DNA of 64,000 nt from Pedobacter cryoconitis (GCF_003259615.1 NZ_QLLR01000006.1:124001-188000); one strand, 5' to 3'. Shown: positions 7,102-15,946, counted from the first letter of the stretch. Program-made: numbers and translations. Notes: a model not told the origin generated them from the letters alone.

Positions 7102-7215
7102 ATGACTTCCGAAGCTAAAAAAACTGAATCTCAATTGCCGTTGATCATTGCTGATTTCAACGTGTTAATTTATGCCAGCCGCGTGCCTTCCATGCGATGT
7201 TGTCTCATGGCATAA
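7102..7215 (+). CDS. Putative leader peptide with Met-Arg-Cys-Cys C-terminal part
   Basis: A 37-codon frame in the long leader of the SusC gene. It ends in MRCCLMA, and an internal ATG at 7192 would give just that heptapeptide (7192-7215). A five-codon frame (7088-7105, MPITK) ends on its ATG in an ATGA overlap. Cys-rich short frames upstream of sulfur genes act as cysteine-sensing attenuators in some bacteria (for example polycysteine frames in mycobacteria); applying this to a SusCD operon is inference. The N-terminal 30 codons could be untranslated, the heptapeptide being the functional unit. It suggests that the SusCD pair takes up a sulfur-containing nutrient. Confidence 0.45.
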   Translation: MTSEAKKTESQLPLIIADFNVLIYASRVPSMRCCLMA

Positions 7216-7336
7216 TTTGCCAAATCCCGGTATACCTGCCGCCTCTTAATTAATTATTTAATCCTGCTATTTTTTTACCAGTCCCAATTTCCGGGACATG
7301 GAAAAACTATGCCCCTATTTTTTCAAATATCCAGAC

Positions 7337-10300
7337 ATGAAACTAAAATTACTACAGCTTTTTCCGCTGCTGATGCTACTCGCTGCACAAGCATTTTCAC
7401 AGCATAAAACCATTACTGGCAAGGTTGTCGATCAGACCGACCATCAACCTGTCCCTGGTGTGAGTGTACGCCTGCATACTAAAAACTCAGGCACTATAAC
7501 CAACGCACAGGGCGAATTTACACTGAACCTTCCGGATGACGAAAAATCCCTTGATTTCAGCTACATAGGTTATCTTTCACAAAGTATTAAAGTAACTACA
7601 AATACAATTGCCGTACAGCTTGTACCCGACTTACAACAACTCAGTGAAGTCGTTGTAACAGGTTATGGTACACAGGAACGTAAATTTATTTCCGGTTCTA
7701 TATCGACAATCAAAGGCGATCAGCTCAAAGATATTGCCGGCTCCAGTTTTAATCAGCTGATACAAGGTAAAGCAACCGGAGTACAAGTATCCTCAGATTC
7801 TGGTGTACCAGGTGGCGGAATCACTTTTCGCATTCGGGGTAACAATTCTATCAATGCCTCGGTAGAGCCTCTTTATGTAATCGACGGAGTTTTCGTAAGC
7901 AGTAAAGATCCGATTACCACCAGTTTAGGTAATCAGGCTGGTTCTAATCCGCTGTCAGACATTAACCCGGCAGACATTGAATCACTGGTCATTTTGAAGG
8001 ATGCCAATTCAACCGCCATTTACGGTTCCCTGGGTGCTAATGGTGTTGTACTGGTAACTACTAAACGCGGAAAGCTAAATACAAAGGCAAAAATCAATTT
8101 AAGCACCTATCAGGGATGGTCTGATGCCAATAAGAAATTTAAAACAGCAACCGGACCTCAAACAGCAGAACTAGCAAACGAAGCAGTGATTAATACGGCA
8201 AAAGATCGCGGCACAGATCCTTCAACTGTAGTACTGCCTTTTCCAAATCCTTCTGCCCTGCCTACTTATGACCGGATCAGTGATTTATTCAGAACAGCAA
8301 GAACCTCCAATTACGAGCTTTCTGCGCAGGGAGGAACAGCAACAAGTACTTATTATACCGGATTAAGTTATTTAAAACAAGAATCAATTGTGAAGCCTTC
8401 GGGTTTTGAAAGATATACAGGAAGGTTTAATTATGATAATAACCTGACTGATAAATTAAAAGCAGGAACCAGTTTCAATTTCACCCGTACGTTCAGAAAT
8501 GTCAGCAGTAATGATAACAACGCTACAGGAGTGATCAATTCTGCTATCTTTCCAAGGTCCTATCTTCCGGTATACAATGCCGATGGCACTTTCGCCAGGT
8601 ATGGAAGTTTTGACAATCATATCGCCCTGATCGAAAATCTGAATAACTCTGCTGTGGGATGGCGGACCATTGGTAATTTATTTGCGGAATATACAATTTC
8701 TCCCGACCTGAAATTAAAGAGTAGCTGGAGTATAGACAACAATAGTCTTTATGAGAACAATTACAGCAATACATTAATCAGTGCAGGTATTGCTTCCAAT
8801 GGAGCTGCCAGTTCCAATGAGGGGAAAAACCTGGTACTAACCAATGAGCAGGTATTAACTTATATCAAATCATTCGGAACTGATAAAAAACATAATATCA
8901 ATGCGCTGATTGGAAATACTTTAAGTACCACACTTTCACAAGGCACAGGTGCAACAGGAACTGGATTTGCAACCAACGCTTTAACTGCCATTACTGATGC
9001 CGCAATCCGCTCAGGCTCCTCTTACCGTTCTCAAAATAAACTGGTTTCTTTCTTTGGTAAAGCAAGTTATACCTATAATCAGAAATATACCATTGATGGA
9101 AGTCTGAGAGCCGATGCTTCTTCTAAATTTGGCAAAAATAAACAATGGGGTTATTTTCCCTCGGGAGGATTGACCTGGAGAGCCGGACAAGAAGAGTTTA
9201 TTTCTAAACTGGGGATTTTTGACGAATTGAAATTCAGGGCAAGTGCAGGTCTTTCAGGGAACCAGAATGGGATTGGAGATTATGCCGCATTAGGCTTGTG
9301 GAAAGCTGGCTATAATTACCTTGAAAGTGCAGGAACAGCACCTTCGCAATTGGCAAATCCTGATTTAACGTGGGAAACTACCCGCCAGATTGATATTGGT
9401 ACAGAGTTCGCGGTTTTGAAAAACAGGCTGAGTTTCACTTTTGATTACTATAATAAGTATACTTATAACTTATTACTTAATGTACCTGTACCCTACCGTT
9501 CAGGCTTTAATTCACAGCTTCAAAATTTCGGATCAATAAGAAATAAAGGACTCGAACTCAGTATTCACTCAGTTAATATAGAAACAAAGAACTTTAGCTG
9601 GACTACTGATTTTAATGTTTCACAGAATACTAACCGTATTGAAAAACTGGCTTCTGACATCTCTCTTGGCGCTTCAGGAAGGAATATTTCAATTTTAAGA
9701 GAAGGTTATGCTGTAAATTCTTTTCAACTCTACAAACAATTATATGTTGATCCGAATACAGGGAATGCAGTATATGATGATGTCAACAAAGATGGCCAGA
9801 TCAATACAGCAGACAGACAAATTGCAGGCAGCGCCATTCCAAAATATACGGGCGGATTAACCAATACTTTAACTTATAAAAACTTCGATTTTAACTTCTT
9901 CTTTTATTTTCAGCAGGGAAACAAAATTATGAACATGCACGATTTCTTCCTGGTGCATGGTGGTACACAGAACAATATCGGGTTTGACCCAAGACAATTG
10001 GACAGATGGCAAAAACCAGGTGACATCACTGATATTCCAAGATTAACTACTTATAGTGGCGACCCTACAGCAAATGGTGGTGCGGCTAATAATTACGGGG
10101 GAAATGTAGCCAGGCTAAGTACGCGTTACCTGGAAGATGGCTCTTTTATCAGATTGAAGAATGTGACATTAGGGTATACAATTCCTTCATTAATCAGCCA
10201 GAAGTGGGGAATCAGTAAAGCAAGGATCTACGTATCTGGTACAAATCTGCTGACTTTTACCAAATACAAAGGTCTGGACCCGGAAGTAAGTTCTCAAAGT

Positions 10301-10384
10301 GGTGACCAGAATACGGCTGGGTATGACTGGGCCACTGTACCTCAGCCAAGAACGATTCAGGCAGGTTTAAGTGTAACATTTTAA
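7337..10384 (+). CDS. SusC/RagA-family TonB-dependent outer-membrane receptor
   Basis: A 1015-residue (from this start) outer-membrane transporter. I start at the ATG at 7337 because it opens directly with a signal peptide (MKLKLLQLFPLLMLLAAQAFSQ); an in-frame ATG at 7298 would add 13 unlikely residues. After the signal comes the carboxypeptidase-regulatory-like domain (ITGKVVDQTDHQPVPGVSV), then the SusC hallmark LSEVVVTGYGTQ and plug domain with TTKRG ending, then a long beta-barrel ending in Phe. It works with the SusD lipoprotein 17 bases downstream to import a nutrient by TonB energy. No carbohydrate enzyme is linked to it, while a Cys-Cys leader and an inverted repeat precede it, so the substrate may be an organosulfur compound rather than a glycan. 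Confidence 0.95.
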   Translation: MKLKLLQLFPLLMLLAAQAFSQHKTITGKVVDQTDHQPVPGVSVRLHTKNSGTITNAQGEFTLNLPDDEKSLDFSYIGYLSQSIKVTTNTIAVQLVPDLQQLSEVVVTGYGTQERKFISGSISTIKGDQLKDIAGSSFNQLIQGKATGVQVSSDSGVPGGGITFRIRGNNSINASVEPLYVIDGVFVSSKDPITTSLGNQAGSNPLSDINPADIESLVILKDANSTAIYGSLGANGVVLVTTKRGKLNTKAKINLSTYQGWSDANKKFKTATGPQTAELANEAVINTAKDRGTDPSTVVLPFPNPSALPTYDRISDLFRTARTSNYELSAQGGTATSTYYTGLSYLKQESIVKPSGFERYTGRFNYDNNLTDKLKAGTSFNFTRTFRNVSSNDNNATGVINSAIFPRSYLPVYNADGTFARYGSFDNHIALIENLNNSAVGWRTIGNLFAEYTISPDLKLKSSWSIDNNSLYENNYSNTLISAGIASNGAASSNEGKNLVLTNEQVLTYIKSFGTDKKHNINALIGNTLSTTLSQGTGATGTGFATNALTAITDAAIRSGSSYRSQNKLVSFFGKASYTYNQKYTIDGSLRADASSKFGKNKQWGYFPSGGLTWRAGQEEFISKLGIFDELKFRASAGLSGNQNGIGDYAALGLWKAGYNYLESAGTAPSQLANPDLTWETTRQIDIGTEFAVLKNRLSFTFDYYNKYTYNLLLNVPVPYRSGFNSQLQNFGSIRNKGLELSIHSVNIETKNFSWTTDFNVSQNTNRIEKLASDISLGASGRNISILREGYAVNSFQLYKQLYVDPNTGNAVYDDVNKDGQINTADRQIAGSAIPKYTGGLTNTLTYKNFDFNFFFYFQQGNKIMNMHDFFLVHGGTQNNIGFDPRQLDRWQKPGDITDIPRLTTYSGDPTANGGAANNYGGNVARLSTRYLEDGSFIRLKNVTLGYTIPSLISQKWGISKARIYVSGTNLLTFTKYKGLDPEVSSQSGDQNTAGYDWATVPQPRTIQAGLSVTF

Positions 10385-10401
10385 TTTTCAAAACAATCAA
10401 C

Positions 10402-11745
10402 ATGAAATATCCAACTCAATATACGAAAGCTATTTATTTACTTGTTTTACCTTTGCTGTTTAGCTCCTGCAAAAAATATCTGGAGGAAATACCAAACAAT
10501 GCAATACCTTCAACAGCTGCAATTACTGATGCAGGAACGGCCAGAGCAGCGATTTTAGGTACTTATAATAGATTACAGAATTATACCACAGATTATATTA
10601 CTTTAGGTACGGTTACAGCAGACAATGTAGCCTTTAACGGTACTTTAAGCGAATACTTACAGCTGGATCAAAATGCTATTCCTACAGATAATGTAATCAC
10701 TGTAGGTGTTTATCAAAAGATATATAGTACAATTAATTCTGCAAACAGTGTGATTGCGGGCCTGCCCGGGGTTACTGATCCTTTATTACAGACTGCAGAG
10801 AAAAACAGAATTCTGGGAGAAGCTTATTTTATTCGCGCGCTGGGTTATTTTGACCTGGCCAGAGGCTGGGGCGGCGTACAACTGCAGTTAACTCCGACTG
10901 CCAACATTAACGGGATTAAAGGAGTCAAAAGGAGTACACTAACCCAAACTTATGATCAGGTACTTGCAGATTTAATACAGTCAGAACAGTTATTGCCAGC
11001 AGATGATGCGATCACAAGAAACAGAGTACAAAAAAGTGCTGTCAGGGGATTACGTGCAAGATTAGCACTTTACCGGGAAAACTGGACAGATGCGGCAACC
11101 TATTCAACACAGGTAATTGCTCAGTCAAAATTTGCATTGGTCAATACTTATCAATCATTCTTTACAGCTCCCTATTTAAGCACTGAATCTGTTTTTGAGT
11201 TAACCTTTTCTGCAAACAATCAAAACAACTACTGGTCTTTATGGTATCCAAGTGCATTGGGCGGATCATATACGTTAAAGCCAACTGCTTCATTAATTAG
11301 TAAATTGAACGATCCCGGGATTGGGGGAACAAGAAAAAGCCTGATCGCAGGCACTGGAAGCAGTGTTTACGGCACGCTGTATAATACCGCCGGAACTGGT
11401 ACAGATCCTTCTTATGTGCTCCGGATTGCTGAATTATACCTGATCAGGGCAGAGGCGAGAGCACATCTAAATGAACTGGATGGTGCACTGGCTGATTTGA
11501 ATGCTATCCGTAAAAGAGCAGGTGTTTCTCCATTCACCTCAGGTAATCAGGAAGAGATATTACAGGCGATTGCCGACGAAAATAGTGTTGAGTTTGCTTT
11601 CGAAGCACATCGCTGGTTTGACCTGGTGAGAACAAAACAGGCAGGAAAAATATTAGGGCTCACCAATACGAATTTCTGGTTGTTCCCTATTCCCTATTCA
11701 GATTTACTTTCAGATCCTGATGTGGTACAAAATCCAGGGTATTAA
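10402..11745 (+). CDS. SusD/RagB-family nutrient-binding lipoprotein
   Basis: A 447-residue surface lipoprotein, the binding partner that lids the SusC barrel. The signal ends at the lipobox SSC with lipidated Cys23, then KKYLEEIP, the classic SusD start. Helical TPR-like segments follow, including the C-terminal SusD motif LRIAELYLIRAEARAHL with DLNAIRKRAG, and near the end EFAFEAHRWFDLVR, all diagnostic of the family. It lies 17 bases after SusC and before a strong terminator, so the two form a simple pair. It is rather short for the family (usual range about 450-600). Confidence 0.95.
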   Translation: MKYPTQYTKAIYLLVLPLLFSSCKKYLEEIPNNAIPSTAAITDAGTARAAILGTYNRLQNYTTDYITLGTVTADNVAFNGTLSEYLQLDQNAIPTDNVITVGVYQKIYSTINSANSVIAGLPGVTDPLLQTAEKNRILGEAYFIRALGYFDLARGWGGVQLQLTPTANINGIKGVKRSTLTQTYDQVLADLIQSEQLLPADDAITRNRVQKSAVRGLRARLALYRENWTDAATYSTQVIAQSKFALVNTYQSFFTAPYLSTESVFELTFSANNQNNYWSLWYPSALGGSYTLKPTASLISKLNDPGIGGTRKSLIAGTGSSVYGTLYNTAGTGTDPSYVLRIAELYLIRAEARAHLNELDGALADLNAIRKRAGVSPFTSGNQEEILQAIADENSVEFAFEAHRWFDLVRTKQAGKILGLTNTNFWLFPIPYSDLLSDPDVVQNPGY

Positions 11746-11760
11746 TCAAATTATCTAAGT

Positions 11761-11784
11761 ATACGGCCCGTTTTTGGGCCGTAT
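11761..11784 (+). terminator. Terminator of the SusC/SusD operon
   Basis: Perfect 9-bp stem ATACGGCCC / GGGCCGTAT with a 6-base loop, 15 bases after the SusD stop. No long T tract follows, but the stem is GC-rich and well placed. Confidence 0.75.
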
Positions 11785-11821
11785 TGATAATAGCTAATCA
11801 TCTTTTTAATCAAAATCATAT

Positions 11822-11829
11822 TAACTTTG
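11822..11829 (+). promoter_or_regulatory. -7 box very close to the HAD phosphatase start
   Basis: TAACTTTG matches TAnnTTTG and ends four bases before the ATG at 11834. If used, transcription would start at or within a few bases of the start codon, giving a leaderless messenger. No TTG is seen at the ideal -33 spacing. Confidence 0.45.
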
Positions 11830-11833
11830 CGGA

Positions 11834-12493
11834 ATGAACAATGAAATTGCAGTCATCTTTGATATGGACGGGGTAATCTGTCATACTAATCCATATCATT
11901 CCCTTGCTTTTCGCGAGTTTTTCTCAGCACGTAACCTTAATCCTACAGATGAAGATTTCGCTGCGCATATGTTTGGAAAAAGTAATAGCTACATCCTGTC
12001 TCATTTTTTAGGAAGACCGATTGCCGGCGAAGAGTTACTTCAAATGGAAAATGAGAAGGAAAGTCTTTTCAGAGAAATATACGCAGCACATATTGAACCA
12101 ATTGATGGAATCATGGAATTCATAATTGATTTACAACTAAATAAAGTTAAGCTTGGCGTAGCTACATCTGCCCCTTATGCTAATCTTGACCTGATTTTAA
12201 GTGAGGTGCCTATCCGTGAAAAACTAGGCTCCATCATGGCCAGTGAAGATGTAAAAAAGCATAAGCCTGATCCTGAAGTTTATTTAACCTCTGCCAGAAA
12301 TCTGGGTGTTATGCCAGAGCAATGTCTTGTATTCGAGGATTCTTATTCAGGAATTTCAGCTGCACTTAATGCAGGGATGCGGGTAGCCGGCGTACTCACT
12401 TCTCATACAATAGCAGAATTGCCTCCTTGTAATTTATATATACAGGATTATAAAGAATTATCGTTTGATAAAATCAAATCATTGTTTCCTTAA
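11834..12493 (+). CDS. HAD-IA phosphatase (beta-phosphoglucomutase-like)
   Basis: A 219-residue cytosolic hydrolase. Motif I is FDMDGVICHT (Asp10, Asp12), motif II is the Thr in GVATSAP, the motif III Lys is in KKHKPDPEVYL, and motif IV is VFEDSYSGISAA. This set, with the phrase KPDPEVYL...CLVFEDS, is typical of the beta-phosphoglucomutase / sugar-phosphatase branch with a helical C1 cap. A true mutase usually has a KPAPD(I/V)F loop and a cap His-Lys; here the exact activity is left open. It stands between a SusCD terminator and its own terminator, so it is monocistronic. Confidence 0.9.
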   Translation: MNNEIAVIFDMDGVICHTNPYHSLAFREFFSARNLNPTDEDFAAHMFGKSNSYILSHFLGRPIAGEELLQMENEKESLFREIYAAHIEPIDGIMEFIIDLQLNKVKLGVATSAPYANLDLILSEVPIREKLGSIMASEDVKKHKPDPEVYLTSARNLGVMPEQCLVFEDSYSGISAALNAGMRVAGVLTSHTIAELPPCNLYIQDYKELSFDKIKSLFP

Positions 12494-12530
12494 TTCATCA
12501 GGTCATTTCTTCAAAATAAGATGATTTTTT

Positions 12531-12567
12531 AAACAAGGCCGCCTCTACGGGCAGCCTTGTTTTTTTT
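12531..12567 (+). terminator. Terminator after the HAD phosphatase
   Basis: The stem AAACAAGGC (12531-12539) pairs with GCCTTGTTT (12554-12562) and is followed by a run of T to 12567, a standard intrinsic terminator. Confidence 0.85.
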
Positions 12568-12674
12568 ACAGGAATTCCTTACAACCTATCGGCTTTAAAC
12601 GGACTGATCAGAATTTATTATATTTATTTATCATAATAAATGAATATAATTCGGATTATCTATATATTTATAGA

Positions 12675-13160
12675 ATGATAATCGAAAACAACATCAATTT
12701 AGATCATATTGATCTTGCGATATTAAGGTTAATGCAGGACAATTCAAGGATCTCCAATGTACATCTTGCAAAGGAACTTGAAATGGCACCTTCTGCGGTT
12801 TTAGAGCGGGTAAAGAAACTGGAACAAAAGGAAGTGATTGTTCAGTATACAACAAGAATTAATCCTGCAGCAGTTGGCCTGAAATTATTGGCTTTTATCT
12901 CGATGAAGGCATCACACAGCCTCGGCTGTACTACTACAGCGACTGAGCTTGCTAAAATTGCAGAGGTTCAGGAAGTGCATATTATTGCAGGTGAAGATTG
13001 CTATTTAGTGAAGGTCCGAACAGCCGACTCGGCCTCTTTGATGGAATTAATGAGAACTTCCTTCAGTAAAATCACGACAATCGTATCTATTCGTACTACC
13101 ATCGTTCTGGAAACAGTCAAAGAACAACAACAATTAGTCATTCCTGAAAATAAAAAATAG
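12675..13160 (+). CDS. Lrp/AsnC-family transcriptional regulator
   Basis: A 161-residue regulator with an N-terminal helix-turn-helix (about residues 10-60: LDHIDLAILRLMQDNSRISNVHLAKEL, then PSAVLERVKKLEQKEVI) and a C-terminal RAM/ligand-binding domain (about 70-145; GEDCYLVKVRT). Members sense amino acids and often control neighbouring transport genes. The EamA exporter starts 23 bases downstream on the same strand, so the pair is probably one operon in which the regulator controls export of an amino acid or related metabolite. Start ATG at 12675 is the first in frame after an AT-rich promoter region. Confidence 0.92.
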   Translation: MIIENNINLDHIDLAILRLMQDNSRISNVHLAKELEMAPSAVLERVKKLEQKEVIVQYTTRINPAAVGLKLLAFISMKASHSLGCTTTATELAKIAEVQEVHIIAGEDCYLVKVRTADSASLMELMRTSFSKITTIVSIRTTIVLETVKEQQQLVIPENKK

Positions 13161-13183
13161 CCATTCCAGAAAACAAAAATATT

Positions 13184-14146
13184 ATGACCAATAAACCTGC
13201 CTCTCCGCTCCTCGTCTACCTGGCATTTGCTACGGTATATATTGTATGGGGATCTACGTATTTTTTTATTCAAAAAGCCCTCGCAGGCTTTCCGCCGTTT
13301 TTCCTTGGCACTTTTCGTTTCCTCATTGCGGGTACACTGCTTATGACCTGGTGTAAATTCAGAGGAGAAAAGATATTCGACTGGAAAAACATAAAGTATG
13401 CGGTAGTGAGTGGGATATTGATGCTAGGGGTTGCCAATGGTACGGTAATCTGGGTAGAGCAGTTTATTCCAAGTGGTTTGGTAGCAATCATGGTTGCCTC
13501 TGCCGCCATCTGGTTTGTTATCCTGGATAAACCTAAGTGGAAAGAAAACCTAAGCAGCAAATCGACAATTGCCGGACTGGTTATAGGTTTTGTCGGGGTA
13601 ATCCTATTATTTTCAGAGCAGGTGTTTCAGGCAGTAAATACAGCACAAAGTTCGAATCAGATATTAGGGATGGGATTATTAGTGCTGGGACCTATTGCAT
13701 GGGCAGGAGGGTCTTTATATTCTAAATATCATACCGCTCCTGATAGTTCTGTCGCTGTAAATACAGCGTGGCAAATGCTTGCTGCAGGTATTGCTTTTAT
13801 ACCCGGTAGCGCATTGAGTGCTGAATACCAGCAATTTCACTGGAGTAATGTTTCCCTTGGCGCATGGCTTTCCATCGTTTACCTGATTATATTTGGCTCT
13901 ATTGCAGCTTTTAGCGCCTATGTTTGGTTGTTAAAAGTACGCCCTGCAACGCAAGTGAGCACTTATGCTTATGTTAACCCTGTTGTAGCGATTTTGCTTG
14001 GGGTATGTTTCGCAGATGAAACAGTTAGCCTGATCAGGATTCTTGGATTAATTGTAATTCTTGCTAGTGTACTCCTAATTAATCTCGTTAAATACAGAAA
14101 AGAGAAAGCTATCGCTTCTGCACCGGTTCTATGTGAGGATCAGTAA
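13184..14146 (+). CDS. EamA-family (DMT superfamily) exporter
   Basis: A 320-residue inner-membrane protein with ten predicted helices in two EamA repeats. The N-terminal signature VYIVWGSTYFFIQKAL and the second repeat (LGPIAWAGGSLYSKYH, then YVNPVVAILLGVCFADE) are typical of the YedA/RhaT-like drug-metabolite transporters. Such proteins export amino acids, nucleosides or toxic metabolites. It is preceded by an Lrp-type regulator in the same transcript, which favours an amino-acid-related substrate. The C-terminus is short and cytosolic. Confidence 0.92.
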   Translation: MTNKPASPLLVYLAFATVYIVWGSTYFFIQKALAGFPPFFLGTFRFLIAGTLLMTWCKFRGEKIFDWKNIKYAVVSGILMLGVANGTVIWVEQFIPSGLVAIMVASAAIWFVILDKPKWKENLSSKSTIAGLVIGFVGVILLFSEQVFQAVNTAQSSNQILGMGLLVLGPIAWAGGSLYSKYHTAPDSSVAVNTAWQMLAAGIAFIPGSALSAEYQQFHWSNVSLGAWLSIVYLIIFGSIAAFSAYVWLLKVRPATQVSTYAYVNPVVAILLGVCFADETVSLIRILGLIVILASVLLINLVKYRKEKAIASAPVLCEDQ

Positions 14147-14219
14147 GTTAAAACATAACTACCAAACTTAATTTCCAGGTTTATCCGCTATGTTTGAATA
14201 ATTATGAAATTTTGGATAG

Positions 14220-14738
14220 TTATAAAATGTCATTTAGTTTCATAAATGCCTTTTCAATATCAGTAATGTGATCATCATCAATTGCCGGGGCAATCTTAAT
14301 TTGTGTAACGGCTAATTCATTCATTATATCCACAAAGTTTTTATAAGTAGCACCGGATGTTGGCTTAATAATAACCGCTAATCCTTTCTTAGGATTATTG
14401 GCATTTTCAACAGCAACTTTCGTCTTGTTATTCAAGATTGAACGCCTAATTTCTTTGAACCCTTCAATATTTGGATTACTCTTACCAGCTTCTCCCCTAT
14501 ACCAGGCAACTTTATTATGCTTACCTAATAAAATGGTCATTGTTGTTGAAGCTGCTAAATCCAAGCTGGCATCCGGATCACTAAGATCTGGTTTTGCAAT
14601 ATCCATAGCCACGGGCTTAGAAAGAGAAGTAGTCAGCATAAAAAAAGTAATCAGTAAAAAAGCCAGATCCACCATTGCGGTCAGGTCAACTTTAGGAATG
14701 CTTTTTCTGTTTCGGAAGGCATTGTTTAATTCAGCCAT
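14220..14738 (-). CDS. ExbD/TolR-family biopolymer transport protein
   Basis: A 172-residue inner-membrane protein with one N-terminal transmembrane helix (about residues 20-45: VDLTAMVDLAFLLITFFMLTTSL). The Asp in TAMVDLAFLL matches the proton-relay Asp of ExbD. The rest is a periplasmic domain. ExbD works with ExbB to drive TonB or Tol-type systems; no exbB, tonB or tolQ is adjacent, which is unusual, though Bacteroidota often carry several scattered ExbD copies. The periplasmic domain has an insertion compared with short ExbD proteins (about 140 residues). Downstream it ends 73 bases after the convergent EamA gene. Confidence 0.9.
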   Translation of the reverse strand: MAELNNAFRNRKSIPKVDLTAMVDLAFLLITFFMLTTSLSKPVAMDIAKPDLSDPDASLDLAASTTMTILLGKHNKVAWYRGEAGKSNPNIEGFKEIRRSILNNKTKVAVENANNPKKGLAVIIKPTSGATYKNFVDIMNELAVTQIKIAPAIDDDHITDIEKAFMKLNDIL

Positions 14739-14933
14739 AATTGTTGGTTTTTAATCGCCCTGGGCGAATGAGGTTCGGTTTATTAAACAAATGATGCCGA
14801 TTAAAGATCATTTCCATAGCCCTACCCATAAAAAAAACTACACATATGTAAAAGGCTGTAAATCAGCAATATATTTATATTATTATAATTTAACAATATA
14901 CTATTCCATAGCATTCAGTAATTGAATCAGAAA

Positions 14934-14975
14934 CTGGCAGTTTTATAGTTTTAGCACAAGCTATAAAACTGCCAG
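14934..14975 (-). terminator. Terminator of the small lipoprotein gene
   Basis: A perfect 15-bp stem (14934-14948 with 14961-14975, core GGCAGTTTTATAG) with a 12-base loop, starting seven bases after the stop codon of the leftward lipoprotein gene. Confidence 0.8.
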
Positions 14976-14982
14976 CATTTGA

Positions 14983-15288
14983 TTAAGGTTTTACCGGGGA
15001 AGGATTTTTGGTACCTGTCATCCCAGGAGTACTTGTTGTACCTGGAGGAGGCGTACCCTGTCCATTAGTTCCTGTTGCACCAGATCCGGATCCTTCAGTG
15101 CCAGCACCTGCTCCACTTACCCCTACACCTGCTGTATCAGCCCTTGCAGTATCATGCCTGCTGGTATCTACAGCAGAGGTGTCAGTCATTTCGGTATTCG
15201 TAGTATCACTGCCACTTTTTTTGTCTGAATTACATGCCGTAAAAACCATTCCGGTTAAAGCTACGGCTACTAAAAACTTTAAATTCAT
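14983..15288 (-). CDS. Small low-complexity lipoprotein
   Basis: About 101 residues. A lipoprotein signal (MNLKFLVAVALTGMVFTAC) ends at a lipobox Cys, followed by a mature part made of Asp/Thr/Ser-rich repeats (DTSAVDTSRHDTARADTAG) and a Gly/Pro/Thr-rich tail (GQGTPPPGTTSTPGMTG). There is no globular domain. Such disordered lipoproteins are common in Pedobacter and Mucilaginibacter; the role is unknown, perhaps an envelope spacer. The second of two adjacent Met codons is taken as start because it gives the better signal peptide. It has a strong terminator downstream. Confidence 0.7.
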   Translation of the reverse strand: MNLKFLVAVALTGMVFTACNSDKKSGSDTTNTEMTDTSAVDTSRHDTARADTAGVGVSGAGAGTEGSGSGATGTNGQGTPPPGTTSTPGMTGTKNPSPVKP

Positions 15289-15405
15289 CATATTAAATTA
15301 AGGTTAAACTACTGTTTATTAATAATTAACATCATTCAGTTACTATCTTTAATCAAAAAAAACCATTTAAAGTTTTATCTTTTTTATTATTTATGCTTAT
15401 GCGGG

Positions 15406-15606
15406 CTACTTCTGCTCCCTGATCATCTTAAAGAATTCATCCTCATATGTTTCTCCAACAGATATAGTCTGATACTGAATATAGATTGTATTACCGTCTA
15501 TCATCCTGATTTTATCAATAGCTACAGTATATGATTTATGAACCCTGTAAAAAGGTGGCTGAGGGCTACAACAACCTAATCTGATAAACTCAGCTAAGAA
15601 GACTTT
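15406..15606 (-). pseudogene. C-terminal remnant of a LytTR response regulator
   Basis: Reading leftward from about 15606, the frame encodes the last 65 or so residues of a LytTR DNA-binding domain, including FYRVHKSYTVAIDKI (the conserved 'F-R-V-H-K/R-S-Y' core) and ending EFFKMIREQK at a TAG (15406-15408). There is no start codon, no receiver domain and no first half of the LytTR fold; the frame runs into a second remnant on the other strand. It is therefore the tail of a deleted gene. Confidence 0.75.
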
Positions 15607-15607
15607 G

Positions 15608-15832
15608 ATGGATAAAAAGGCTACAATCTCCCTGAAGATCCGTGATATTTTTTATACCGCAAGATTCATAGGTGTGCTAAAATACAACAATGTAAATACC
15701 TACTGGGAGAATGAATGGGAAAGCAGAATGTTCTCACTGAGCTTCAGTTATAAATTTGGAAACATGAAAATTAAAACCACCAGGAACAGAAAAACATACA
15801 CCGCCGAAGAACAAGGGAGGGTTTCCAATTAA
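15608..15832 (+). pseudogene. C-terminal remnant of an outer-membrane beta-barrel protein
   Basis: A 74-codon frame that starts abruptly and reads like the last strands of the 'outer membrane beta-barrel family' (PF14905-type, TonB-receptor-like): KKATISLKIRDIFYTARF, then WENEWESRMFSLSFSYKFG and a polar Lys/Arg-rich tail after the final strand. The full family is about 750-900 residues, with a signal peptide and carboxypeptidase-like domain that are missing here. It abuts the LytTR remnant in a tail-outward arrangement, as expected if one deletion removed the 5' halves of two divergent genes. Confidence 0.7.
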
Positions 15833-15875
15833 ATTTCAGGTCAATGAATTCGAACTAAGTTTAGAATTTCAACGT

Positions 15876-15883
15876 TATCTTTG
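15876..15883 (+). promoter_or_regulatory. -7 box of the amidase gene
   Basis: TATCTTTG matches TAnnTTTG. A short C/G-run inverted repeat (GTAAAT...ATTTAC around CCCCCAGGGGG, 15891-15917) follows in the leader, before the ATG at 15947, and could modulate expression. Confidence 0.5.
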
Positions 15884-15946
15884 TAAATTTGTAAATTGAC
15901 CCCCCAGGGGGATTTACGAAAACACTAAATAAACCTGCAAAAAATA

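Noticed and set aside
7281..7297. Hairpin GTCCC/GGGAC just before an in-frame ATG at 7298 of the SusC gene
   Set aside because: Only five base pairs, and the better start is the ATG at 7337; too weak to call.
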